Source: Lawsonibacter sp900766145
GTDB lineage: Bacteria; Bacillota; Clostridia; Oscillospirales; Oscillospiraceae
Length of the DNA stretch: 64,000 nucleotides
Direction: 5' to 3' (one strand)
Assembly: GCF_030372275.1 (NCBI RefSeq)
Contig: NZ_JAUDDJ010000010.1
Shown: piece by piece, positions 41,092 through 49,095 of the stretch
How positions within the stretch are numbered: the stretch's first letter is position 1
How the letters are laid out: each line of letters starts with the position of its first letter
Made by a program: the position numbers and the translations under genes
Notes under the pieces: model-generated
The model's database searches: none
The model's input: only the letters and a program-made list of their open reading frames with translations
Told to the model about the DNA's origin: nothing

Positions 41092-41550
41092 TCATGGTTG
41101 TTCCAGACGCAGGTTCTCCAGCGCCCGGAGATAAAAGCCGTGGAGCTGGGTCTGCTCCTGGGTAGTGAAGCCGGCGTACATCCGCCGGTTTACCCGCTGC
41201 AAACAGGCAAAGCAGTCGTCCACCGCCTGCTGGCCCTTGTCGGTCAGCTTCACCCGGTTGCGCCGGGCGTCGCCGGGCTCGGGCTCCCGGTGGATATACC
41301 CTTTTTTCTCCAGGGATTTCAGCGAGGTTGCCACCGCCGCGGGAGAAATATCCAGCAGCGTGGACAGCTCCCGCTGGGCCTGGACCTGCCCGTCAGGACA
41401 GCGGTCCCCGGCACTGCGCAAAATGCACAACAGCAGCGGGTGCCCCACCTCCTGCAATCCGGCGGCATTCAGCTCTGCCTGGACGGCGTTGCGGTGGGCC
41501 TGGTGCAGTTTATGCTCCAGTACCCCCAGATCAATGCCAAGATTGGCCAC
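41092..41550 (-). CDS. MarR family regulator of the ABC exporter operon
   Basis: A 152-residue MarR-type regulator. The winged helix is QAQRELSTLLDISPAAVATSLKSLEKKGYIHREPEPGDARRNRVKLTDKG, split here only by normal turns. I chose GTG 41550 because GGGAGGGG precedes it; the ATG at 41574 would put that ribosome site inside the gene. It is the first gene of a three-gene operon with two ABC exporter halves and probably represses it, being relieved by an exporter substrate. Confidence 0.88.
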   Translation of the reverse strand: MANLGIDLGVLEHKLHQAHRNAVQAELNAAGLQEVGHPLLLCILRSAGDRCPDGQVQAQRELSTLLDISPAAVATSLKSLEKKGYIHREPEPGDARRNRVKLTDKGQQAVDDCFACLQRVNRRMYAGFTTQEQTQLHGFYLRALENLRLEQP

Positions 41551-41579
41551 AGAGTCCCCTCCCTTCTTCGACACATTTC

Positions 41580-41637
41580 GTTAACGCCTTAATCATTAAC
41601 ATGTTGAACATTTTATCACGGAGGGTGGAAAAGTCAA
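41580..41637 (-). promoter_or_regulatory. marR-ABC operon promoter with a GTTAA...TTAAC dyad
   Basis: Minus-strand TTGACT (41632-41637) and TAAAAT (41610-41615) are 16 bp apart. GTTAA (41580-41584) and TTAAC (41596-41600) form an inverted repeat just past the likely transcription start, a plausible MarR operator. Confidence 0.6.
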
Positions 41638-41693
41638 GGCGAGAATCTTCAGATTCAAAATTTGTTCACAAATGGCGCAAATTCCGTTTATTT

Positions 41694-41733
41694 GGAACAT
41701 CTGTTTGACTTTTAAGGGGGGATATGGTACAAT
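41694..41733 (+). promoter_or_regulatory. lexA promoter overlapped by a LexA box
   Basis: TTGACT (41705-41710) and TACAAT (41728-41733) are 17 bp apart. GGAACATCTGTTTG (41694-41707) matches 11 of 14 positions of the Gram-positive LexA box CGAACATATGTTCG and overlaps the -35. This fits autoregulation within the SOS response. Confidence 0.8.
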
Positions 41734-41783
41734 ACCTCTAACTAAAACCACGCCGCCCAGTGTGTCCGGGAAGGAGCTTGGCT

Positions 41784-42401
41784 ATGAAACCGCTGACCCC
41801 AAAACAGCAGAAAATTTACGACTATATCTTGGATTTCACCGCAGAGCACGGATATCCCCCTTCGGTGCGGGAGATCGGCGCCGCTGTGGGCCTCAAGTCC
41901 CCCTCCACGGTCCACTTCCATCTCAAGGGGCTGGAGGAGGCGGGGGTCATCGTGAAGGCCGAGGGCAAAACCCGGGCCATCTCCCTGCCCGGCGTGTCCC
42001 CCCGCCCGGTGGCGGAGGAGACCGACCCCCACGCCAACCAGATCCCTGTGGTGGGCAACGTGGCCGCCGGCTCCCCCATTCTGGCCGAGGAGTGCATCGA
42101 GGACTACCTCACCTTTGATACCGAGGGTCTCTCCGGTGAGCACTTTGCCCTGCGGGTGCGGGGCGAATCCATGCTGGGGGCGGGCATTCTCCCCGGCGAC
42201 CTGGTGGTGGTCCACCGGCAGGCCGAGGCCCAGTCGGGCCAGATCGTGGTGGCCCTCTTTGAGGACGAGGCCACCGTGAAAACCCTGCGCCGCCGGGATG
42301 GCAAGGTGTGGCTCATGCCGGCCAACGACGACTATCAGCCCATTGACGGCACCAAGGCCCAGATCCTGGGCCAGGTGGTGGCGGTGGTGCGGCGCTACTG
42401 A
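41784..42401 (+). CDS. lexA: LexA repressor
   Basis: The SOS repressor, 205 residues. The winged helix starts LTPKQQKIYDYILDF and includes YPPSVREIGAAVGLKSPSTVHFHL. The self-cleavage site is Ala-Gly in NVAAGSP; the catalytic Ser is in RGESM and the Lys in ATVKTLRR. ATG 41784 follows GGAAGGAG. It has its own LexA box. The S4-domain gene follows one base after the stop and is likely co-transcribed. Confidence 0.96.
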   Translation: MKPLTPKQQKIYDYILDFTAEHGYPPSVREIGAAVGLKSPSTVHFHLKGLEEAGVIVKAEGKTRAISLPGVSPRPVAEETDPHANQIPVVGNVAAGSPILAEECIEDYLTFDTEGLSGEHFALRVRGESMLGAGILPGDLVVVHRQAEAQSGQIVVALFEDEATVKTLRRRDGKVWLMPANDDYQPIDGTKAQILGQVVAVVRRY

Positions 42402-42402
42402 G

Positions 42403-43200
42403 ATGAACAAGACCGAACTGCTGGACCGCTGCGCCCGCAGCGGCGAGGAGCGGGTGCTCCTGTCCCGGGTGCTGGACAAGCTGGAGCTGTCCCAAAACCG
42501 GGGAATCCCCGCCCATACCCCCTTTCTCTCCCCGGGAGAGCGGGCGTCGGTGTCCGACCTCCTCTCTGCCTGGGGCCATCCCCGACACGTCTTTTTCGGC
42601 GGCTACCCCGACGCGGAGCGCACCGTGTGTCTCTTTCTCCCCGACTGGCAGGAGGAAGAGGACGCCATTGCCGATCCAGAGGGCCCTCTGGCCGCCCTGG
42701 AGGCCTCCTTCCCCAACGGGGCGGAGCTGTCCCACCGGGACATTTTAGGCTCTCTCATGGGTCTTGGAATCACCCGGGAGAAGCTGGGTGACATTCTGGT
42801 GGAGGGAAACCGCTGCCAGGTCCTGGCCCTGCGGGAATCCCTGCCCATCCTTTTGAGCCAGTGGGAGTCCGCCGGACGGTGGAAGGCCAAGCTGCGGGAA
42901 ATTTCTCTCTCGGAGCTCACTCCCAAGCCGCCTCAGGTGAAGACCATCCGGGATACAGTGGCCGCCCTGCGGCTGGACGCGGTACTGGCCTCCGGATTTT
43001 CCACCTCCCGCTCCAAGGCTTCTCAGCTGGTGAGCGCCGGACGGGTATCGGTAAACCACCGGGAGTGTATGAAAAGCGACCGCACGGTGGAGCAGGGGGA
43101 CGTGCTCTCCTGCCGGGGACTGGGCAAATGCGTGGTAAAAGAAGTGCTGGGCCAGTCCAAAAAAGGCCGGATTATGCTGGTTTTAGAACGATACATATAA
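42403..43200 (+). CDS. YlmH-like S4 RNA-binding protein
   Basis: A 265-residue protein. The N-terminal part (LLSRVLDKLELS, HVFFGGYPDAERTVCLFLPDW, SHRDILGSLMGLGITREKLGDILV) and the C-terminal S4 domain (LRLDAVLASGFSTSRSKASQLVSAGRVSVNHREC) match YlmH, which acts on stalled ribosomes in Bacillus. YlmH is usually in the division cluster, so its position behind lexA is unusual. The start ATG is one base after the lexA stop with no strong ribosome site, suggesting coupled translation. Confidence 0.88.
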   Translation: MNKTELLDRCARSGEERVLLSRVLDKLELSQNRGIPAHTPFLSPGERASVSDLLSAWGHPRHVFFGGYPDAERTVCLFLPDWQEEEDAIADPEGPLAALEASFPNGAELSHRDILGSLMGLGITREKLGDILVEGNRCQVLALRESLPILLSQWESAGRWKAKLREISLSELTPKPPQVKTIRDTVAALRLDAVLASGFSTSRSKASQLVSAGRVSVNHRECMKSDRTVEQGDVLSCRGLGKCVVKEVLGQSKKGRIMLVLERYI

Positions 43201-43240
43201 AAGAAGACCCTGCTGTCTGAGACAGCAGGGTCTTTTTTTA
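43201..43240. terminator. Bidirectional terminator between the YlmH-like and GH13 genes
   Basis: The stem AGACCCTGCTGTC / GACAGCAGGGTCT with a 3-base loop and a T7 run serves two convergent genes. Confidence 0.93.
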
Positions 43241-45115
43241 TTCTTCTTCCTCCTCCGGTACAGGCACGATCTGGAGCAGACTGCCGGTACGGGGCTGCAG
43301 GGTCAGCAGCGGTCCCTCCGGCTCGGTGTGGAATCGGGCCGAGCCCAGCAGCAGCTGGGCCTCCTCGTTCTCCCGCAGGCGCAGGGTGGCCTCCTCGCTG
43401 CCGGTATTGAAGACCGCCAGGACGGTCTCTTCCCCGTGGGTGCGGGTAAAGGCCAGCACCGGGCCCTTGCCCACCCGGTAGTGGATATCTCCCTGGCGCA
43501 GGGCGGGGCTCTGCTTGCGCAGATGGCCCAGGCGGGAGAACCAGCCCATCAGCTCCGAGTCCTCCCGTCCCCAGGGGAAGGTGCGGCGGTTGAAGGGGTC
43601 CTCAAAGCCCTCCATACCTGCCTCGTCACCGTAGTACACCGTGGGGGAGCCGGGGAAGGCAAACATCAGGGCGGCGCCCAGCTTCAAAAGCTCCTTGGCC
43701 CGGCGGCGCTGGTCGGGCCCCAGGCGGTAGTTGGAGCGCCACTCCTTGCTCTGGTGCTCACAGCCCTCCTCCGCCCCCAGCAGGGTGAGAATGCGGGCGG
43801 TGTCGTGGGTGCCCAGGGAGTTCATGGCGGAGTAGTAGGCAAAGCGGGGGTAATTTTCCCGCAGGGTCTCCATGGCGTTGACAAAGTCCGCCGCGTCGCC
43901 CCCCTTCAGGTAGGACAGCACCGCGTTGCGGAAGGGATAGTTCATCAGGCCGTCGCAGTGCCGGCCCATGATATGCCGCCGGCGCACGCCGTAGGCCACC
44001 TTGGTGGAGCCGTCCTCCCACACCTCGCCGATGATCACCGCGTCAGGCTTCTCCGCCCGGGCGGCCTCGTGGATGCCCCGGACAAAGTCGTCGGGCAGCT
44101 CGTCGGCCACGTCCAGCCGCCAGCCGTCCGCCCCCGCCCGCAGCCACCGGCGCACCACGCTGTCCTGGCCGCCGAAGATAAAGTTCCGGTAGGAGGGGTC
44201 GTGCTCGTTTACCGCAGGCAGGGAGTAGATGCCCCACCAGCTCTCATACTGGTCGGGCCAGTGAATAAAGTTAAACCAGGAGCGGTAGGGGGAATCCTCA
44301 CTCTGGCAGGCGCCGGGGGTGGGATAGAAGCCGTCGCCGTTAAAGTAGCGGCTGACATAGCCGGTGTGGTTGAACACCCCGTCCAGCATCACCCGCATGC
44401 CCCGCTGGTGGGCCATGGCGCAAAGCTGGATAAAGTCCTCCTCGGTGCCCAGCATGGGGTCGATGTTGCGGTAGTCGGCGGTGCCGTAGCGGTGGTTCTC
44501 CGCCGCCTCAAAGATGGGGCAGAAGTACAGGGTCTCCACCCCCAGCCCCTGGAGGTAGTCCAGCTTCTCCATGACTCCCTTCAGGTCGCCGCCGAAGAAG
44601 TCCCGGTTGCGGATCTCCCCATTTTTGTCCGGGCGGAATTCCGGCTCCTCCTGCCAGGCGGTGTGGACCCACCGCCCCCCCACCATGCCCTGGGGGTCGG
44701 GCACCCGGGTGCGGCGGAAGCGGTCGGGAAAGATCTGGTAGGTCGTCCCCTCGCCAAACCACTCGGGCACCACCTCTCCCCCGTCGTAGACGGTGAGCTG
44801 GTAGGGGCCGAACATCTTCCGTCCCTTTCCGTCCAGACGCTCCAGACCAAAGGAATACCACACCAGTCCCACATAGTCCCCCGTGTCCAGGGTGCAGGTA
44901 AACAGGTCCCGGGCCCCATCCAGCCCTGACCAGGGCATATTCAGGGTGACGGTGGCGTCGTCCCGGAACTCAAAGCGGGCGGACATGGTGGCCCGTGAAA
45001 ACCCTTCGGCGCGCAGGGGGCGCAGGGTGAGCTGCACCTTCGTCCCCGAGGGAACGGCGCCATAGGGGGATTTGCAGCGGGAATCTCTGGAATTGTATGC
45101 GGCACGGTCTGGCAT
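43238..45115 (-). CDS. Glycoside hydrolase family 13 (neopullulanase/cyclomaltodextrinase-like)
   Basis: A 625-residue alpha-glucan hydrolase. An N-terminal beta-sandwich (about 1-125) precedes the TIM barrel (YQIFPDRF, DGVFNHTG). Catalytic residues are the Asp nucleophile in GWRLDVADE, the Glu acid/base in GEVWED, and the Asp in LGTHDTAR. The C-terminal beta domain ends in an acidic EEEEE tail. There is no signal peptide, so it likely acts on imported maltodextrins in the cytoplasm. GGAGG precedes the ATG. Exact specificity cannot be told. Confidence 0.9.
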   Translation of the reverse strand: MPDRAAYNSRDSRCKSPYGAVPSGTKVQLTLRPLRAEGFSRATMSARFEFRDDATVTLNMPWSGLDGARDLFTCTLDTGDYVGLVWYSFGLERLDGKGRKMFGPYQLTVYDGGEVVPEWFGEGTTYQIFPDRFRRTRVPDPQGMVGGRWVHTAWQEEPEFRPDKNGEIRNRDFFGGDLKGVMEKLDYLQGLGVETLYFCPIFEAAENHRYGTADYRNIDPMLGTEEDFIQLCAMAHQRGMRVMLDGVFNHTGYVSRYFNGDGFYPTPGACQSEDSPYRSWFNFIHWPDQYESWWGIYSLPAVNEHDPSYRNFIFGGQDSVVRRWLRAGADGWRLDVADELPDDFVRGIHEAARAEKPDAVIIGEVWEDGSTKVAYGVRRRHIMGRHCDGLMNYPFRNAVLSYLKGGDAADFVNAMETLRENYPRFAYYSAMNSLGTHDTARILTLLGAEEGCEHQSKEWRSNYRLGPDQRRRAKELLKLGAALMFAFPGSPTVYYGDEAGMEGFEDPFNRRTFPWGREDSELMGWFSRLGHLRKQSPALRQGDIHYRVGKGPVLAFTRTHGEETVLAVFNTGSEEATLRLRENEEAQLLLGSARFHTEPEGPLLTLQPRTGSLLQIVPVPEEEEE

Positions 45116-45153
45116 ATCAGGACCTCCAAACGAACTTGGGATAAGAACAGCGC

Positions 45154-46089
45154 TTAGTAAGAGTAGCTCCCTCCGCCGATAAACTCCCGCAGCAGGGAGT
45201 CCTTGGCCACCAGCTCCGGGTCGATGGGCTGGAAGTAGCGGAAGGCGTCAATGAGCTCCAGCAGCTCACTGCGGCGGTCGTTCTCCTCGGGTACGGCCCG
45301 CAGCAGGGGCAGAGCGTAGTTTTTCATTACCGACACCTCATAGGGCAGCGAGGAGTCGAAAATAATGTCCGCCTTGTTTTTAAAGGGGGAGATATACAGC
45401 TTCTCGCCCCGGCGCACATTGGCCCACATATCCAGGGTATCCTCCACATCGGTGCCCCGGAAGTTGTAGTCCCGCACCGCCCGGCGGGTCAGGCGCATCC
45501 AGGTGCCTTTAAAGCGCAGCACCGAACCCTCGTTCACGTTGGAACGGGCGGAGATGTACAGCTTGGTGGCCTGGGGATGGCGCCCGGCGATCTGGTCGTT
45601 GAGGGCGTGGATGCCCTCAAAGATGGCGATCTCATTTTTGCCCAGCTTCAACGGGGTGCCTCGGCTGTCATTGCGCATCTGGCGGACAAACTCATACTTG
45701 GGGATGAGGATCTCCTCTCCGTTGGACAGGGCGGTGAAGTGGCGGGAGAGCAGCTCCATGTCCAGACACTGGGGGGACTCGTAGTCGATCTCCCCCTCGG
45801 GCGTGCGGGGCGCGGTACGGGGGTTGATGGTGGTGAAGTAGTTGTCCATGGCCACGGCGTGGGTGTTGACGCCCCGCCGCTGCAGCTCTTCCGCAATCTT
45901 CATGGCGGTGGTGGTCTTGCCGGAGCCCGAGGGGCCGGAGAGCAGCACGATGGGGCTGCGCTCAAGGTTGGACAGGATCTTATCCGCCGCCAGGGACACC
46001 CGCTGGTTGTAGTTCTCGTCACACTCAGCTAAAAATTCCTTCACATCGCTCTGGATGCGGCGGTTGATCTCCTGTAACTGGTAAGCCAT
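45154..46089 (-). CDS. Uridine kinase-like nucleoside kinase
   Basis: A 311-residue P-loop kinase of the uridine kinase/phosphoribulokinase family. Walker A is LLSGPSGSGKTT, followed by VAMDNYFTT and the FEGIHALND motif. The N-terminal stretch of about 40 residues differs from plain Udk, and many Clostridia encode such a second, longer kinase. It likely phosphorylates a nucleoside; the substrate is not certain. AAAGGAGCG precedes the ATG. It lies between the GH13 gene and a hairpin-rich gap. Confidence 0.85.
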   Translation of the reverse strand: MAYQLQEINRRIQSDVKEFLAECDENYNQRVSLAADKILSNLERSPIVLLSGPSGSGKTTTAMKIAEELQRRGVNTHAVAMDNYFTTINPRTAPRTPEGEIDYESPQCLDMELLSRHFTALSNGEEILIPKYEFVRQMRNDSRGTPLKLGKNEIAIFEGIHALNDQIAGRHPQATKLYISARSNVNEGSVLRFKGTWMRLTRRAVRDYNFRGTDVEDTLDMWANVRRGEKLYISPFKNKADIIFDSSLPYEVSVMKNYALPLLRAVPEENDRRSELLELIDAFRYFQPIDPELVAKDSLLREFIGGGSYSY

Positions 46090-46104
46090 GGTGGGAACGC
46101 TCCT

Positions 46105-46249
46105 TTCATACTATTCTCTCATAAAACCCTGTGGGTTTCTATGAGAGAGGCACCCCTTTTGCGGCAGAAGCCACAAAAGCCGTCTGATCCGTTCTTGACG
46201 CGCCTTTGGCGCTATCAAACGCGTTCTGCGCGTCTGATCAAGAACTACA
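46105..46249. repeat. Cluster of hairpins between hemZ and the nucleoside kinase gene
   Basis: Four inverted repeats are packed in 145 bases: CTCTCATA/TATGAGAG, CTTTTG/CAAAAG, GCGCC/GGCGC, and ACGCG/CGCGT, the last two enclosed by GTTCTTGA/TCAAGAAC. No T run marks a conventional terminator. The style is like the spacers at 267-410 and 53699-53848, although sequences differ. Confidence 0.6.
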
Positions 46250-47722
46250 TCAGTTTTGGTCGGGAAGGAAGTGGGCCGCCAGTTCCTCCTTCTGGGCCAG
46301 GACCCGGTCCAGGGCGGCCAGATAGTCGTGGGGATATTTGGGGTTGGGCTGACGGACAATGGTACCGGCGGCGCGGTCCACCAGCTTGGTGACGCCCCCG
46401 CCTCCGATGGAGACCACCGTCTGCAGCTCCTCCATCATAATGATATTGTAGATGCTCTCCTGGCCGCTGAGGCACCAGCCCACATTCTCCAGGGAGCCGG
46501 ACATATACTTTTGCCGATACAGATAGTAGGGCCGGTAGCCCTTGCCGCCCAGCAGCTCCAGGGAGTATTCCACCATCCGGGCGGTCTCCTCCCCGCTGGG
46601 CAGCAGCTCCGGCCGGTTCATCAGGCCTGAGCCCTTCTTCAGGGCCAGGGTGTGGACAGTGACATTTTCCGGCTCCAGCGCCAGCACCCCGTTCAGGGAA
46701 CGGCAGAAGCCCTCAAAGGAGTCCCGGGGCAGCCCGGCGATCAGGTCCATATTGATGGAATCAAAGCCCACCTCCCGGGCCAGGGCGTAGGCGTCCAGAA
46801 TGTCCTGGGCAGAGTGTCTGCGGCCGATGGCCCGGAGCACCTCGTCCTCCAGGGTCTGGGGATTGATGGAGATGCGGCCGATGCCCGCCTCGCGGAGGGC
46901 CATCAGCTTATCCCGGTCGATGGTGTCGGGGCGGCCGGCCTCCACGGTATATTCTACGCAGCCCTCCACCGGCAGGTCCCGGCGTACCGCCTCCAGCAGG
47001 CGGGTAAGCTGGGACGCCGACAGGGTGGTGGGGGTACCGCCCCCCACATACAGGGAGTGGACGGTTTTCCCCGCCCGGCGCAGGCTCTCGCCGGTGACGG
47101 CCAGCTCCCGCAGCAGGGCATCCAAATAGGGCTCCACCAGCTTCAGGGTGCGGCCCACATCGGCGGAGACAAAGGAGCAGTAGGCGCACCGGGTGGGACA
47201 GAAGGGGATGCCGATGTACACCGACACCTGGTCGTCCCGCAGGTCCCGGTCCACCGCCGCGCTGGCCTGGGCGCAGTCCACAGCCAGGGACGCTCGCCGG
47301 GGAGAGACGTAGTAGAGCTCCTCCATCTCCTTCCTGGCCTGCTCCGGAGAGGCTCCGGCCAGAAGGCTCCGGGTGGGCAGCTTCACCGGGCGCACCCCGG
47401 TGAGCATGCCCCAGGGGGGCGTACGTCCGGTCACCGCCTGGGCGGCCAGGAAGAAGCAGCGCCCAATGGCCCGGCGCCGCTGGCCCTCCCGCTGAAATTC
47501 ATTTCCCTCCAGAGGGACGGACACGGTATAGGGGATCGCCTTTCCCTGCCAGCTCAGCTCCACTGTTACATGACAGCGGGTGTCCTCCTCCAGGGTGACC
47601 ACCGCCCAGGTGTCGTCCTCCGGACCGATGGGCTCATAGACCGGCTTTTCCCCGGGGAACAGGTTGAGCATCCCCTGCTCCACCACATACCGCTCATCAT
47701 GGCCCTTAAAAACTAGTTTCAT
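46250..47722 (-). CDS. hemZ: Coproporphyrinogen III oxidase-like radical SAM protein HemZ
   Basis: A 490-residue radical SAM enzyme of the oxygen-independent coproporphyrinogen dehydrogenase group. The N-terminal HemZ-specific domain (about 1-165) is followed by the iron-sulfur motif CPTRCAYC, then LYVGGGTPTTLSASQL, RISINPQTL and DLIAGLPRDS. HemZ paralogues in anaerobes may act in heme synthesis or as heme chaperones; which applies here is open. The gene overlaps the MBL hydrolase gene by 4 bases (upstream), suggesting one transcript with dtd. Confidence 0.9.
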   Translation of the reverse strand: MKLVFKGHDERYVVEQGMLNLFPGEKPVYEPIGPEDDTWAVVTLEEDTRCHVTVELSWQGKAIPYTVSVPLEGNEFQREGQRRRAIGRCFFLAAQAVTGRTPPWGMLTGVRPVKLPTRSLLAGASPEQARKEMEELYYVSPRRASLAVDCAQASAAVDRDLRDDQVSVYIGIPFCPTRCAYCSFVSADVGRTLKLVEPYLDALLRELAVTGESLRRAGKTVHSLYVGGGTPTTLSASQLTRLLEAVRRDLPVEGCVEYTVEAGRPDTIDRDKLMALREAGIGRISINPQTLEDEVLRAIGRRHSAQDILDAYALAREVGFDSINMDLIAGLPRDSFEGFCRSLNGVLALEPENVTVHTLALKKGSGLMNRPELLPSGEETARMVEYSLELLGGKGYRPYYLYRQKYMSGSLENVGWCLSGQESIYNIIMMEELQTVVSIGGGGVTKLVDRAAGTIVRQPNPKYPHDYLAALDRVLAQKEELAAHFLPDQN

Positions 47723-48336
47723 GCCTTTCCCATGGCCTCCAGCAGGAAGGGATTATACTTCCGCTCCCGCTCCAGGGTGGAGGTGCGGTCGTGGCCGGGG
47801 CAGACGTGGAAGTCCCCCTCCAGCTCTCCCAGCCGCTTGAGGGACTCCATGATCTCCTCGTAGCTTCCCCCCCGCAGGTCGGTGCGGCCGCAGGAGCCGC
47901 AGAACAGGGTGTCGCCGGTAAAGAGCACGTCCCCTACCTTCAAGGTAACCGAGCCCTTGGAGTGGCCGGGGGTGTGGAGCACCTCAATGGTGAGAGAACC
48001 CAGGGAGAGGGTGTCTCCCTCGTCGTAGTTGTTGAGGTCCTCCACCTGGGCGGCCAAGGGGAAGAGCTGGGAGCCCGCCCCGTTGGCGTCGGCCTGGTGG
48101 ATGTAGACCTGCACGCCGGGCAGGGCCTTCACCAGGTCGGGCACGGCGGTGGTGTGGTCGTAGTGGCCGTGGGTGAGGAGGATGTACTTCACCTCGCCCT
48201 CCGCCTTCTTCACCTGGTGGAGGATGCGATCCCAGTCGTCGCCGGGATCGATGATGGCCATCAGGCCGCTCTCCTCATCTTGGAGAAAATAGCAGTTGGT
48301 GCCGATGGGGCCCACCTGCATGACAGATACCTTCAT
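47719..48336 (-). CDS. MBL-fold hydrolase (YqgX/glyoxalase II-like)
   Basis: A 205-residue metallo-beta-lactamase-fold hydrolase. The zinc-binding motif is THGHYDH (HxHxDH type), with further ligands in TPGHSKGS, FTGDTLF and CPGHDRT. Family members hydrolyse thioesters such as hydroxyacylglutathione, but the physiological substrate in Firmicutes is uncertain. It overlaps hemZ (4 bases) and lies 13 bases after dtd. Confidence 0.88.
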   Translation of the reverse strand: MKVSVMQVGPIGTNCYFLQDEESGLMAIIDPGDDWDRILHQVKKAEGEVKYILLTHGHYDHTTAVPDLVKALPGVQVYIHQADANGAGSQLFPLAAQVEDLNNYDEGDTLSLGSLTIEVLHTPGHSKGSVTLKVGDVLFTGDTLFCGSCGRTDLRGGSYEEIMESLKRLGELEGDFHVCPGHDRTSTLERERKYNPFLLEAMGKA

Positions 48337-48349
48337 GGGTCACTCCTCC

Positions 48350-48793
48350 TTATCCCTGTTCCGTGTCAAAGAGAATGGTGACGGGGCCGTCGTTCACCGA
48401 GGCCACCTTCATATCCGCGCCGAACTCCCCGTGCTCCACCCGGAAGCCCTTCTGGCGGCACTGGTCCAGAAAGCGCTCGTAGAGGGGGATGGCCACGTCG
48501 GGCTTGGCGGCCCCGGTAAAGCCGGGGCGGCGGCTCTTGGTGTCGGCGTAGAGGGTGAACTGGCTGATGACCAGCAAAGACCCGCCCACCTGTTCCAGAT
48601 TCAAGTTCATTTTGCCGTTTTCGTCCTCAAAGACCCGCAGATTGCAGATCTTTTCGGCCAGCTTATCGCAAACGGCCTCATTATCCTGGGGGCCTACCCC
48701 CAGCAGGACCAGATAGCCCTGATCAATGGCGCCCCGCACGGTTCCGTCGATGGTGACGGAGGCGGAGGACACCCGGGTAACAACAGCTCGCAT
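48350..48793 (-). CDS. dtd: D-aminoacyl-tRNA deacylase
   Basis: A 147-residue proofreading enzyme that frees D-amino acids and glycine from mischarged tRNA. The catalytic motifs LVISQFTLYAD and VNDGPVTI (NxGPVT) are present, and the start MRAVVTRVSSASVTID is typical. AAGAGGAG precedes the ATG. It is usually next to rel, as here, but the two genes are separated by two family-1 repeats. Confidence 0.94.
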   Translation of the reverse strand: MRAVVTRVSSASVTIDGTVRGAIDQGYLVLLGVGPQDNEAVCDKLAEKICNLRVFEDENGKMNLNLEQVGGSLLVISQFTLYADTKSRRPGFTGAAKPDVAIPLYERFLDQCRQKGFRVEHGEFGADMKVASVNDGPVTILFDTEQG

Positions 48794-48814
48794 AGATTTT
48801 CTCCTCTTGTATTG

Positions 48815-48959
48815 TGATCACGCTGCGGGCTGGGCGCATGGCCGGGTTGACAACTCCTCCGACTCCGGGCAGACCCGGTTCAGCCTCTGGCTGCCCCTGG
48901 GCTCTGCCCATCCGCTCCGGAGTCTGTCACCCCTATGCGCCTGTCCTCCGCGCTTCTTA
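48815..48959 (-). repeat. Dispersed structured repeat, family 1, copy 2
   Basis: On the minus strand it begins TAAGAAGCGCGGAGG and ends GCAGCGTGA. It matches 462-604 across its length (about 80 %). Stem partners are conserved: GCGCAT/ATGCGC where copy 1 has GCCCAT/ATGGGC; GTGACA/TGTCA where copy 1 has GCGACA/TGTCG; CTCCG/CGGAG where copy 1 has CTTCG/CGAAG; and GGGCAGA/TCTGCCC in both. It lies directly upstream of the dtd ribosome site. Confidence 0.82.
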
Positions 48960-48960
48960 C

Positions 48961-49095
48961 TGTCACGCTGCGGCGGCTGCACAACGCGCGGCTTCCCTAC
49001 GCCTCGGGCTTGAAACAGGGCCGCTTTGCGTCCCTTCGGTTTCGCGCCCTCGCTCCAGTCCATCCGCGCTGCTCCGCACGCCTCCGCGCTTCTTA
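48961..49095 (-). repeat. Family-1-related repeat abutting the rel stop codon
   Basis: On the minus strand the unit starts exactly at the rel TAA (TAAGAAGCGCGGAGG) and ends CCGCAGCGTGACA, after which the next unit begins. It shares both ends with the other two units, but its interior (about 100 bp) is different, suggesting a modular element. The 299 bases between rel and dtd hold only these two units. Confidence 0.72.
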
